Positions 1 to 7,004 of a stretch of DNA of 64,000 bases are shown piece by piece. Source of the stretch: Anaerolineales bacterium (GTDB lineage: Bacteria; Chloroflexota; Anaerolineae; Anaerolineales; Villigracilaceae); NCBI GenBank assembly GCA_013140605.1, contig JABFSL010000012.1, positions 1-64,000 of the forward strand, read 5' to 3'. Positions within the stretch are counted from its first letter, which is position 1. Each line of letters opens with the position of its first letter. Under the pieces are notes generated by a model. The model worked only from the letters and a program-made list of their open reading frames with translations, had not been told where the DNA came from and searched no databases. Made by a program: the position numbers and the translations under genes.

Positions 1-84
1 TTGGAAGAGTACAACACTATCCGTCCGCATGAGGCATTACAGGGCTTTTCACCCCGCCAATTTGCAATTCAACAAAATGCCTGA
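1..84 (+). CDS. IS3-family transposase, C-terminal fragment (cut by window edge)
   Basis: The first 27 codons read in frame from base 1 to a TGA at 82-84. They include the motif YNTIRPHEALQGFSPRQF, which is typical of the extreme C-terminus of IS3-family OrfB transposases (DDE integrase-core family). Only the tail lies in the window, so it cannot be judged whether the element is intact. The strand and frame are clear because the motif ends at a natural stop, followed by what looks like the element's terminal repeat. Confidence 0.8.
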   Translation: MEEYNTIRPHEALQGFSPRQFAIQQNA

Positions 85-126
85 TTTTGTCTATTTATCT
101 TTGGTATATAAAATGGGTACTTGACA
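1..126 (+). mobile_element. Right end of an IS3-family insertion sequence
   Basis: After the transposase stop there are about 40 bases ending in ATGGGTACTTGACA at 113-126. Read from the other strand this starts TGTCAAGTACCCAT, the TG...CA type of end used by IS3-group elements. The final TTGACA is also a perfect -35 hexamer facing outward. The left end lies outside the window, so the inverted-repeat partner and target duplication cannot be checked. Confidence 0.6.
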
Positions 127-212
127 GGGCAACCTAGCTTTACCTTCTGAGAAATATTGGAAGGCATTTGTTAATAGATAACAAGTTCGCTTTAGCGGGC
201 TTTGTAAAAGTA

Positions 213-253
213 GCCCGACGATTTTGCGAAGCACCCTGTGGGTATCGTCGGGC
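213..253. repeat. Inverted repeat / hairpin, 10-bp stem
   Basis: GCCCGACGAT (213-222) is repeated in inverted form as ATCGTCGGGC (244-253) around a 21-base loop. It sits between the IS end and the alaS leader. It has no T-tract, so it is not a simple terminator. No gene was recognised between 127 and 311. It could be a dispersed repeat or a structured RNA. Confidence 0.5.
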
Positions 254-298
254 GGGGAAAGGTCAGTTTCCTCCCTCCCCAAAATCAGGAACGCTATG

Positions 299-304
299 TA
301 TAAT
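299..304 (+). promoter_or_regulatory. -10 box in front of the alanine-rich micro-ORF
   Basis: A perfect TATAAT lies 7 bases before the ATG of the micro-ORF at 312. Transcription would start at or next to that ATG, giving a leaderless message. No good -35 hexamer is visible 16-18 bases upstream. Confidence 0.45.
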
Positions 305-311
305 CGCCTCC

Positions 312-389
312 ATGAAACAAAACCTCAAGCAAACCGCAGCCGCTCAAGCCGCCGCTACATGCGCGTTATTGAAACCTGCCACGGCTTGA
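312..389 (+). CDS. Alanine-rich leader peptide upstream of alaS (putative)
   Basis: This is a 25-codon ORF with 9 alanine codons, clustered as TAAAQAAATCA, ending in TGA at 387-389. It is followed after about 20 bases by an intrinsic terminator, and 243 bases later by alaS, the alanyl-tRNA synthetase gene. Leader peptides rich in the cognate amino acid are the sensors of ribosome-mediated attenuation, for example the Phe-rich leader of pheST in E. coli. By analogy this one could sense charged tRNA-Ala; that role is inference. A longer in-frame ORF starts at 168, but the -10 box at 299-304 argues for the start at 312. No Shine-Dalgarno is needed if the message is leaderless. Confidence 0.5.
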   Translation: MKQNLKQTAAAQAAATCALLKPATA

Positions 390-430
390 GACTGAACGAA
401 TGAAATCCAGTCCCGAATCCTAAACAGGTT
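343..430 (+). promoter_or_regulatory. Possible pause/antiterminator pairings of the alaS leader
   Basis: CTCAAGCCG (343-351), which overlaps the alanine codons, is perfectly complementary to CGGCTTGAG (382-390). AACCTG (373-378) is complementary to CAGGTT (425-430), which is the loop and 3' arm of the terminator. A ribosome stalled on the alanine codons would break the first pairing and could favour the second, so blocking the terminator. The second pairing is only 6 bp, so this model is tentative. Confidence 0.35.
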
Positions 431-443
431 CGGGACTTTTTTT
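409..443 (+). terminator. Intrinsic terminator / attenuator before alaS
   Basis: AGTCCCGAA (409-417) pairs with TTCGGGACT (429-437), extended by CC/GG near a short loop, and is followed by a run of seven T at 437-443. It is a textbook rho-independent terminator. It lies 20 bases after the micro-ORF stop and about 190 bases before alaS. Confidence 0.75.
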
Positions 444-455
444 ATTTTGTTCCAC

Positions 456-519
456 CGTAAGGGCGACCCTTCAAGATTGAGCAAGACGACTTCATTCCGC
501 TGGGCGGGTCGCCCCTACA
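456..519. repeat. Dispersed palindromic repeat (GTARGGGCGACCC type)
   Basis: GTAAGGGCGACCC (456-468) is mirrored by GGGTCGCCCCTAC near 507-519. The right-hand core GTAGGGGCG recurs inside alaS at 2253. From about 525 to 590 there is a degenerate tandem of a pentamer-like ATTCATCCTTCAAC unit. No gene is present between 390 and 632. Confidence 0.5.
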
Positions 520-596
520 TTTGCCCGACCTTCAACCTTTGACCTTCGACCTTTGACATTCATCCTTCAACATTCATCCTTCATCCTTTCCGTTGG

Positions 597-602
597 TATA
601 AT
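597..602 (+). promoter_or_regulatory. -10 box of alaS
   Basis: TATAAT preceded by GG, 30 bases before the alaS ATG. A TTGACA at 553-558 is too far away (38 bases) to be its -35. If this promoter is the main one, alaS would escape the upstream attenuator. Confidence 0.5.
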
Positions 603-632
603 TCGCCAGTCATTTCATCTTTTGGAGCACTC

Positions 633-3410
633 ATGAGCAAAAAACTAACAGGCAACCAGATCCGTCAGGACTTTATAGATTTCTTCGTCGAGCACGGACA
701 TACCGCCGTGCCGTCCATGTCACTTGTCCCAGGCGGAGATGCTACGCTTCTCTTCACAAACTCGGGCATGGTGCAGTTCAAGGATGTCTTTATAGGCACC
801 GATACCAAGCCCTACAAACGCGCCGTCGACTCGCAGAAGTGTATGCGCGTGGCTGGCAAGCACAACGACCTCGAAGATGTGGGCCGCGACGATACGCATC
901 ACACCTTCTTTGAAATGCTCGGCAACTGGTCATTTGGCGACTACTATAAGAAGGAAGCTCTCGCCTGGTCGTGGCAATTGCTGACCGAAGTCTGGGGTCT
1001 GCCCAAGGATAGACTCTACGCCACTTGTTTTCAGGACGACAAAGGCAACGTTCCGCAGGATGATGAAGCCGCCGACATTTGGAAGCAGCAGCCTGGCTTC
1101 GACCCGTCGCATGTTTTGTTCTTTGGGCGCAAGGAAAACTTCTGGCAGATGGCAGAGTTTGGTCCATGCGGGCCCTGTTCCGAGATCCACTTTGACCTCG
1201 GCGAAGAGCGCGACAACATGCGCGGCAAACCGCATCAATGCGGCGTGAACGGTGAATGCACGCGCTACCTCGAACTCTGGAACAACGTCTTCATTCAATA
1301 CAATCTCTTCGAAGATGGCCGCCTCGAGCCATTGCCCGCCAAGCATGTCGACACAGGTATGGGCTTCGAGCGCATCGTCTCCGTTCTGCAAGGCGTCGAC
1401 TCCAACTACAAGACCGACCTCTTCACTGGCTCGCTCGACATTCTGCGTTCGCTCACGGGCCACACCGAAAAAGAAATGCTCGCCGACTTCACACCCTACC
1501 GCGTCATCTGCGACCATGTCCGCTCTGCCGCATTCCTCATCGCTGACGGCGTCGTCCCTGGCAACGCGGGGCGCAACTACGTCACCCGCATGATCATCCG
1601 CCGCGGCGCGCGCTTCGGCACGAAGATCGGTTTGAATGAACCTTTCCTCGCCAAAGTTGCCGAAGCGGTGATTGCTGAATACGGCGATTTTTATCCCGAA
1701 CTCGAAAAGAACAAGGCGACCATTTTAGATAACCTGACTCGAGAGGAAGTCCGCTTCGCGCGTACCGTTGAAGCTGGTACTGCTCACTTGCAGAATCACC
1801 TCGACGACATTCGCTCACAAAATAAAACCTCCCTCGATGGACACATTGCCTTCGACTTGTATGCCACTTACGGCTTACCTTTTGAAATCTCCCGCGACAT
1901 CGCCCGCGAACAGGGACTTGATATCGACGAAGCAGGTTTCACTACTGCAAAAGAAGTCCACGCCAAAGCCTCTGGCGGCGGCAAAGCCATGGGCAAACTC
2001 GGCGGCGAAGATTCTGAGTTCTTCGCGAACATCCTCAAAGATTTGCAGGCAAAAGGCAAGCTCGGCGCGTCTGGCGTTGAATATGACCCATACAACAGCC
2101 CGCGCGTCGAAGGCGAAGTCCTCGCCCTGATCGTCAACGGCGAATCAGTTTCCTCCGCTTCTCTCGATGATGTGGTTGAAGTCATCCTGCCTAAGACTGG
2201 TTTCTATATCGAGTCTGGTGGTCAGGTTGGGGATGAAGGTTACATCCGTTCTGTAGGGGCGGGGTCTTCCCGCCCAGTTGAATGGGAAATCGAAATCACT
2301 TCCACCCGTCGCGCCGCCGCTGGAACAATCACGCACATCGGGCAGGTGATTTCTGGTCAGCCCAATGTGGGTGACAAGGCTGTTGCCGAAGTGGACACCG
2401 TCCGCCGCCATAACATCATGCGCAATCACACCGCCACGCATCTGCTGCACAAGGCGCTGCACGAAGTCCTCGGCGACCATGCCCGTCAGGCAGGTTCGCT
2501 TGTCTCTCCCAAATATCTGCGCTTCGACTTCACCCAACCCGACGGCATGACCCCCGAACAAATTGAACGCGTCGAGAAGATGGTCAACGAAGCCATTGCC
2601 GCAGATATGCCTGTGGTCAAAGTGACCAGGTCCCTCGATGAAGCCAAGAAGGAAGGCGCGATGGCTTTGTTCGGTGAAAAGTATGGTGAGATCGTAAGGA
2701 CGGTCAGTATTCTGGACTCGGACAGCTTGCTGTCCGAAAGCTCTGGCAGCAAGCTGCCAGACTCCAGAGTCTCCAATAAATACTCCTTTGAACTCTGCGG
2801 CGGTACACACATCGACCGCACCTCAGACATCGGCGCATTCATCATCGTCAGTGAAGGCTCGGCTGCGGCAGGCATTCGCCGTATCGAAGCGGTCACTGGC
2901 CGTGGTGCATACGAACTCATCAACAAGCGCTTCAAGACGCTCAAGCAAACTGCTGGCGTTTTGAAATCCAGTGTTGAAGAAGTTCCTCAAAAGGTTGAAT
3001 CTTTGCAGGACGAAATTTCCGATCTCAAAAAGGAACTCGCCAACCTCCGCGCACAACAGGCGCTTTCAACATTCAACCTGCAACTTTCAAACATTCAAAC
3101 CGTCAAAGATGTCAATGTATTCGCGATGGAAATCCCCGACTCAAATGTAGATACCCTGCGAATGTTGGCCGACAAGTTCCGCGAGAAATATCCCAAAGTG
3201 GGAGCGGCTGTTCTCGTAACAGGATCAACTGTCATCGCGGTGGTGACCGAAGACCTCGTCAAGCGCGGCCTCAAAGCTGGCGACCTCATCACAAGCATCG
3301 GCGGCAAAGGCGGCGGACGTCCCAATCTGGCGCAGGGCAGTTTGCCCGACGGCAATGTCACGGATGCGCTGAATAAAGTTGCGAAAGCGGTCGAAGAGAA
3401 GTTACAATAA
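633..3410 (+). CDS. alaS: Alanine--tRNA ligase (AlaRS)
   Basis: A 925-residue class II synthetase that charges tRNA-Ala in the cytosol. The N-terminal catalytic core includes LLFTNSGMVQFKDVF. The editing domain has HTATH (H599, H603) and CGGTH (C722, H726), the zinc-binding set that removes mischarged Ser and Gly. The C-terminal C-Ala domain ends with GGGRPNLAQGS. At 925 residues it is longer than the usual 870-880. Two extra segments are encoded by palindromic DNA: about 8 residues near 541-549 and about 21 residues at 694-714. The second lies in the editing domain between H603 and C722: the spacing is 119 residues, against 98 from memory in E. coli (H568 to C666). The start follows TTTTGGAGCACTC, a fair ribosome site. 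A short-chain dehydrogenase starts 4 bases after the stop. Confidence 0.97.
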   Translation: MSKKLTGNQIRQDFIDFFVEHGHTAVPSMSLVPGGDATLLFTNSGMVQFKDVFIGTDTKPYKRAVDSQKCMRVAGKHNDLEDVGRDDTHHTFFEMLGNWSFGDYYKKEALAWSWQLLTEVWGLPKDRLYATCFQDDKGNVPQDDEAADIWKQQPGFDPSHVLFFGRKENFWQMAEFGPCGPCSEIHFDLGEERDNMRGKPHQCGVNGECTRYLELWNNVFIQYNLFEDGRLEPLPAKHVDTGMGFERIVSVLQGVDSNYKTDLFTGSLDILRSLTGHTEKEMLADFTPYRVICDHVRSAAFLIADGVVPGNAGRNYVTRMIIRRGARFGTKIGLNEPFLAKVAEAVIAEYGDFYPELEKNKATILDNLTREEVRFARTVEAGTAHLQNHLDDIRSQNKTSLDGHIAFDLYATYGLPFEISRDIAREQGLDIDEAGFTTAKEVHAKASGGGKAMGKLGGEDSEFFANILKDLQAKGKLGASGVEYDPYNSPRVEGEVLALIVNGESVSSASLDDVVEVILPKTGFYIESGGQVGDEGYIRSVGAGSSRPVEWEIEITSTRRAAAGTITHIGQVISGQPNVGDKAVAEVDTVRRHNIMRNHTATHLLHKALHEVLGDHARQAGSLVSPKYLRFDFTQPDGMTPEQIERVEKMVNEAIAADMPVVKVTRSLDEAKKEGAMALFGEKYGEIVRTVSILDSDSLLSESSGSKLPDSRVSNKYSFELCGGTHIDRTSDIGAFIIVSEGSAAAGIRRIEAVTGRGAYELINKRFKTLKQTAGVLKSSVEEVPQKVESLQDEISDLKKELANLRAQQALSTFNLQLSNIQTVKDVNVFAMEIPDSNVDTLRMLADKFREKYPKVGAAVLVTGSTVIAVVTEDLVKRGLKAGDLITSIGGKGGGRPNLAQGSLPDGNVTDALNKVAKAVEEKLQ
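2253..2276 (+). repeat. Palindromic repeat inserted in frame in alaS (copy 1)
   Basis: A G-rich then C-rich palindrome (GTAGGGGCGGG ... CCCGCCCA) encodes V541-GAGSSRP-V549. The same GTAGGGGCG core occurs outside genes at 507-519. The segment lies after the conserved ESGGQVGDEG stretch, where AlaRS normally has no such Gly/Ser/Arg/Pro insert. It looks like a dispersed repeat captured by the coding sequence. Confidence 0.5.
2719..2760 (+). repeat. Double palindrome inserted in frame in alaS (copy 2)
   Basis: Two perfect hairpins stand side by side: CGGACAGCTTGCTGTCCG (2719-2736) and CTGGCAGCAAGCTGCCAG (2743-2760). They share the core CAGCTTGCTG / CAGCAAGCTG. Together with flanks they encode the 21 residues 694-714, between EIVRTVSI and NKYSFELCGGTH, so the insert falls just before the editing-site cysteine. 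Confidence 0.7.
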
Positions 3411-3414
3411 CCTA

Positions 3415-4209
3415 ATGGAAGATTTCAAATCCAAGTACGGTTCATACGCGCTGATCACTGGTTCTGCCAGTGGAATTGGCACTGCCTTCGCTGAAGATGT
3501 TGCCCAACGCGGCATCCACCCGATCATTTTAGATATCAATGCAGAGCAGGCGGGGCACGTTGCCAAAGACCTAAAGACAAAATATAACGTGGACGCGCGC
3601 GCATTGATCGTTGACCTGTCCAAGCCTGATTTTATGCGGCAGATCATTGAAGCCACAAGGATATTGGATATTGGCCTCGTCATTCATTGCGCGGCGGTCA
3701 GTATTATTGGTGACTATCTCGATCTGCCGCTCGAACAGCACCGCGCCCTGATCGGAGTGAATGTCACTGCCAGCATGGAATTGGCTTATTATTTTGGCGG
3801 CCAGTTCAAGGCGAGGAAAAGAGGCGGGATCATTCTGGTCTCGTCCGCATCTGCTTTGCAGGGGTCAGCGCTCGTTCAGCATTATGCCGCATCCAAGGCA
3901 TATATCCTGATGCTGGCGGAGGGGTTGTGGTTTGAATTACGCGCGCATGGCGTGGACGTTTTAGGGCTGATGCCGGGGTCAACGGAAACTCCCGCCATTC
4001 ATGTTGGCGACCCTGACTTGAGCGGGGCTTACATCATGCCTGCGGATGTTGTGGCGCATGAAGCATTGGATGCGCTTGGAAAACAGCCCAGTCTGATTTC
4101 AGGTGCGCGTAACCGCCGCGATTTCTTTTTCCTGACACGGTTTTTCTCGCGCAAGCGCGCCGTTGAGATCGTTGGAAATCGGCTGTTGAAGATATATCGC
4201 AGAAAATAA
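3415..4209 (+). CDS. Short-chain dehydrogenase/reductase (SDR)
   Basis: A 264-residue classical SDR. The Rossmann fold starts with YALITGSASGIGTAF (the TGxxxGIG cofactor motif). The catalytic tyrosine and lysine are in QHYAASKAY and the preceding serine in LVSSASAL. The substrate is unknown. I start it at the ATG 4 bases after alaS rather than at an upstream ATG inside alaS, because MEDFKSKYGSYALITG gives the normal short N-terminus. It is probably co-transcribed with alaS. The C-terminus is basic (RRDFFFLTRFFSRKRAVEI), as in membrane-associated DltE/YqjQ-type members. Confidence 0.85.
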   Translation: MEDFKSKYGSYALITGSASGIGTAFAEDVAQRGIHPIILDINAEQAGHVAKDLKTKYNVDARALIVDLSKPDFMRQIIEATRILDIGLVIHCAAVSIIGDYLDLPLEQHRALIGVNVTASMELAYYFGGQFKARKRGGIILVSSASALQGSALVQHYAASKAYILMLAEGLWFELRAHGVDVLGLMPGSTETPAIHVGDPDLSGAYIMPADVVAHEALDALGKQPSLISGARNRRDFFFLTRFFSRKRAVEIVGNRLLKIYRRK

Positions 4210-4275
4210 AAAATATAATTCAAACATGACTCGCCCCGAAATTGATCCTTCGCGGGTGAGTTTGTTTTTAAGAAT

Positions 4276-4387
4276 GTGTCTGAGAAGTTTGCTGTTTTCA
4301 CCACGAAGACACAAAGGCGCCAAGACTCAAAGAGAAAAAATTTGTGTTTTCGTGCCTTCGAGACTTCGTGGTTGGGTTTTCAGACAC
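4276..4387. repeat. Fold-back (MITE-like) element
   Basis: GTGTCTGAGAA (4276-4286) is matched in inverted orientation by TTTTCAGACAC (4377-4387), 10 of 11 bases. Inside, CCACGAAG and CTTCGTGG form a second inverted repeat around an A-rich centre with the CACGAAGACACAAAGG type of sequence. It carries no gene. A related fragment (TTCGTGACCTTTGTGTCCTTGG) recurs at 4719-4740. Confidence 0.5.
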
Positions 4388-4404
4388 TCACCAAGGAAAA
4401 TGGG

Positions 4405-4454
4405 ACGCAGATGAACGCTGATTTTCGCTGATAAAAATCGGCATTCACCTGCGT
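4405..4454. repeat. Small dispersed repeat with ACGCAG/CTGCGT ends
   Basis: ACGCAGATGAACGCTGATTT begins a segment that closes with the inverted CTGCGT at 4449-4454. The style matches other small noncoding repeats in this window, such as the core of the element at 35146-35286. No ORF is supported. Confidence 0.35.
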
Positions 4455-4503
4455 TTATCTATGTTCTATAAGGATGATAAAATCCAATTCCTCAAGGAGA
4501 GTT

Positions 4504-4698
4504 ATGGCTGTAAAACTGATCTTGCGTGACAAGGAATATGAGGTCCGCCCGGGCATGGCTTTGGTGGATGCTTTGAAGAAGAATAATATTGTGCCCGAAG
4601 CGGTCATTGCGACTCGCGACGGCGAAATGATCACAGATGATGAAATCCTGAGAGATGGTGATGTGGTCAAGTTGATCGCTGTCATCTCTGGCGGGTAA
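4504..4698 (+). CDS. Ubiquitin-like sulfur carrier (ThiS/MoaD/TtuB family)
   Basis: A 64-residue protein with the beta-grasp pattern and the C-terminal diglycine (IAVISGG) that is adenylated and thiocarboxylated in this family. It starts at an ATG preceded by CAAGGAGAG; an upstream in-frame ATG at 4474 lacks a ribosome site. It lies 61 bases before a TtuA-like tRNA thiolase gene, and no thiazole or molybdopterin genes are nearby. That makes a TtuB-like role, donating sulfur to tRNA, the best guess. The E1-like activating enzyme is not in the window. Confidence 0.85.
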   Translation: MAVKLILRDKEYEVRPGMALVDALKKNNIVPEAVIATRDGEMITDDEILRDGDVVKLIAVISGG

Positions 4699-4759
4699 AA
4701 TTAAACATAAAGAATTTCTTCGTGACCTTTGTGTCCTTGGTATTTGAAAAGAGAATTTA

Positions 4760-5689
4760 ATGAAATGTCGTAAATGTGAAAACAAAGCTTCCATTCATAT
4801 GCGCCAGCACAAACTGGCTTTATGTAAGGAACATTATCTCGAATGGGTTCCTGAACAGACTGAGCGCTTTATCAAGAAATATGAAATGTTTGCGCCCGAA
4901 GAAAAGATCCTTGTGGCGGTTTCGGGCGGCAAGGATTCGCTTTCATTGTGGCATATTCTCCTCAAGCTGGGCTATCAGGCGGATGGGTTGTATCTTGGCC
5001 TCGGCATTGACGGCGGAATCAACTATTCACACGAGTCTCAAAGATTGACGGAGGAATTCGCCGCCAAAAATAATCTCAAGCTTCACATTGTTGATATTGA
5101 AAAGGAATATGGTCAGCCCATTCCAGTGATTGCCCAACGCAGTCATCGCGGAGATGGAAAACCGTGCGCCGTGTGCGGATTGGCCAAACGTCACGAAATG
5201 AACCGCATCGCACGCGACCTTGGGTATGATGTGCTCGCGACGGGCCATAATCTTGACGATGAAGCCGCCGTGCTGTTCGGCAACACGCTGAATTGGTCCA
5301 GTGAATATCTTTTGCGTCAGGGACCCGTTTTGCCCGGCACGGCTGGACTGGCGCGCAAGGTCAAGCCGTTGTGCCGTTTTTACGAACGCGAGATGACAGC
5401 CTACGCTATTTTGAGCGGCATTGAATATATTTATGAAGAATGTCCTTTCGCCGAAGGATCGCAATCCATTTTTTATAAAGAATCGTTGAATCAACTGGAA
5501 ACAGCGCGCCCCGGTGCAAAGCTTATTTTCTATTTGAATTTTTTGGAAGCAAAGAAAAGCGGGAATTTATTTTTGGAGAAGAACGTGGAAATGGCTGATC
5601 TGCATCCATGCCCCAAATGTGGACAACCTACATCCACGCCAGATTTTTGTTCGTTTTGCAGGATGATCGAAAAGACGAAAGACAATTAA
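4760..5689 (+). CDS. TtuA/Ncs6-like tRNA 2-thiolation enzyme
   Basis: A 309-residue PP-loop ATPase. An N-terminal zinc ribbon (CRKCENKAS, then LALCKEH) is followed by the ATP-binding SGGKDS loop (about residue 55), PCAVCGLAKR with the CxxC of the iron-sulfur/sulfur-transfer site, and GHNLDDEA. A second zinc ribbon (CPKCG ... CSFC) closes the protein. This architecture is that of TtuA/NcsA (TIGR00269 family), which adenylates a tRNA uridine and replaces oxygen with sulfur. With the upstream sulfur carrier it resembles the Thermus TtuA-TtuB pair that makes 2-thio-ribothymidine at position 54. Which tRNA position is modified here is not known. Confidence 0.88.
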   Translation: MKCRKCENKASIHMRQHKLALCKEHYLEWVPEQTERFIKKYEMFAPEEKILVAVSGGKDSLSLWHILLKLGYQADGLYLGLGIDGGINYSHESQRLTEEFAAKNNLKLHIVDIEKEYGQPIPVIAQRSHRGDGKPCAVCGLAKRHEMNRIARDLGYDVLATGHNLDDEAAVLFGNTLNWSSEYLLRQGPVLPGTAGLARKVKPLCRFYEREMTAYAILSGIEYIYEECPFAEGSQSIFYKESLNQLETARPGAKLIFYLNFLEAKKSGNLFLEKNVEMADLHPCPKCGQPTSTPDFCSFCRMIEKTKDN

Positions 5690-5692
5690 CGG

Positions 5693-5775
5693 AGCGCAGA
5701 CGCTTGCACTGAGCCTGTCGAAGTGTCAGTCCGCAGTTTACTGTAATGAGCGGACTGAAGTCCGCATTCCCCTTT
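5693..5775. repeat. Cluster of small palindromic repeats
   Basis: Contains CACTGAGCCTGTCGAAGTG (a near-palindrome around 5706-5725) and GCGGACTGAAGTCCGC. Both are arranged between the convergent ends of the thiolase gene and the kinase gene. The hairpins may also end transcription from either side. No coding potential. Confidence 0.45.
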
Positions 5776-5782
5776 AAATTAC

Positions 5783-6772
5783 CTATCGCAACAAAGTTGT
5801 GATCAACCCAAGCAGGAATAACCCCAAAACAGTATAACCAGCGATCTGTTCTTCTGGAAAAATGGAGAAGGTCGGAATGTCGAAACTCGTTTGCTTCAGG
5901 TCAGCGCGTTCGGGAATCTCATGTTTGCCGAGCAGGGCATCTCGAAATTCAATGACATTATTGGGGCGGTCATCAGGATGCAGGGACATGGCCCACAAGA
6001 TGGCTCTTTCCACGTGACTGCTGATGCGTGGATTTATCTCTCGAGGCCGAGTCAGGCTGCGGGTGTCGAGGAAGCGTTTGCGCGCTTCGGCGGGAGGCTC
6101 ATTGGTCAGCAGGTGATACAGAGTCGCGGCAAAAGAAAAGATGTCAGCTCGCGCTTCCGTATGCGTATCGTCTCCGCCGTATTGTTCCAGCGGCGTATAA
6201 AGCGCAGTGCCCTGTCCCTGAATGATGGTGATGGTCACTTCGTTGGGGGCGAGAATTTTGACGAGTCCAAAATCCACCAATTTGATCACTCCGCTGGGAG
6301 TGATCTTTAAATTACTTGGCTTGATATCGCGGTGAATGATGGATGGTTCCTGGTGATGAAGATAATTCAGCGCGTCCGCAATTTGTACAGCCCAGCGGAT
6401 CACTTCATTTTCAGAAAGGAAGGTTTTGTCGCGGCGCACTTCCAACATGCGTTCGCGCAGATCCTTGCCGGGCACGTAATCCATGACGAGGTAATCGCGC
6501 GGGCCGTCTGAAAAGAAATCTGAAACCTTCGGCAGGTTGGGGTGATCAAGGCGCGCAAGGACAGACGCCTCGCGAAAGAATTGTTCGCGTGCCTGCTTGA
6601 AAACTTCGATTGGGAGCGCCTGATTGTGCTCAACTTCCTTGAGCGCGCATAATCTACCTTCCAGACGAATATCGTCTGCAAGATAAATACTGCCGGTACC
6701 GCCCTGTCCGATCTGTTCACGGATCTTGTAGCGGTCACGCAGGATCTCCCCATTCTTTAACGGCTGGGGCAA
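5783..6772 (-). CDS. Membrane-anchored eukaryotic-type Ser/Thr protein kinase
   Basis: The kinase domain has the glycine loop IGQGGTGSIYLA, the catalytic HRDIKPSNLKI and DFGLVK (metal binding), so it looks active. A single hydrophobic C-terminal segment (YTVLGLFLLGLITTLL) anchors it with a cytosolic kinase. I choose a TTG start at 6772, preceded by AAAGGAGAAGA, over a GTG at 6847 that lacks a ribosome site; this gives 329 residues. It is divergent from an FHA-winged-helix gene, and FHA domains bind phosphothreonine. That suggests a kinase and reader pair. Confidence 0.87.
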   Translation of the reverse strand: MPQPLKNGEILRDRYKIREQIGQGGTGSIYLADDIRLEGRLCALKEVEHNQALPIEVFKQAREQFFREASVLARLDHPNLPKVSDFFSDGPRDYLVMDYVPGKDLRERMLEVRRDKTFLSENEVIRWAVQIADALNYLHHQEPSIIHRDIKPSNLKITPSGVIKLVDFGLVKILAPNEVTITIIQGQGTALYTPLEQYGGDDTHTEARADIFSFAATLYHLLTNEPPAEARKRFLDTRSLTRPREINPRISSHVERAILWAMSLHPDDRPNNVIEFRDALLGKHEIPERADLKQTSFDIPTFSIFPEEQIAGYTVLGLFLLGLITTLLR

Positions 6773-6904
6773 AATCTTCTCCTTTGTGGTGCGGTGGATT
6801 CTGAGCAGGCTGTTGTTCCTGGCTGTGATATTTTCGGCGTGTATCACTTTATGTTAAGAACATAAAAATTAAACCTTGCCATGCACAGAATGCCACTTTT
6901 CTGC

Positions 6905-6913
6905 TATATTATA
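6905..6913. promoter_or_regulatory. Shared -10 region of the divergent kinase and FHA genes
   Basis: The short palindromic stretch TATATTATA reads as TATAAT on the minus strand (6908-6913), facing the kinase gene, and as TATATT on the plus strand, facing the FHA gene. It is the only AT-rich promoter-like patch in the gap, so the two genes may be co-regulated. Confidence 0.4.
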
Positions 6914-7004
6914 AACGTCTTTGTTCTACAAGCGCATAATTCTTATGATGTTATTATCCAGTTCGAAACTTGAGGGTTTTGCTAAAGTCAGTATTTGAGG
7001 CAAC

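Noticed and set aside
168-311. Extension of the alanine-rich micro-ORF to an ATG at 168
   Set aside because: It crosses an inverted repeat and a -10 box, and the extra residues show no protein-like pattern.
553-558. TTGACA as -35 of alaS
   Set aside because: It is 38 bases from the TATAAT at 597-602, too far for a sigma-70 promoter.
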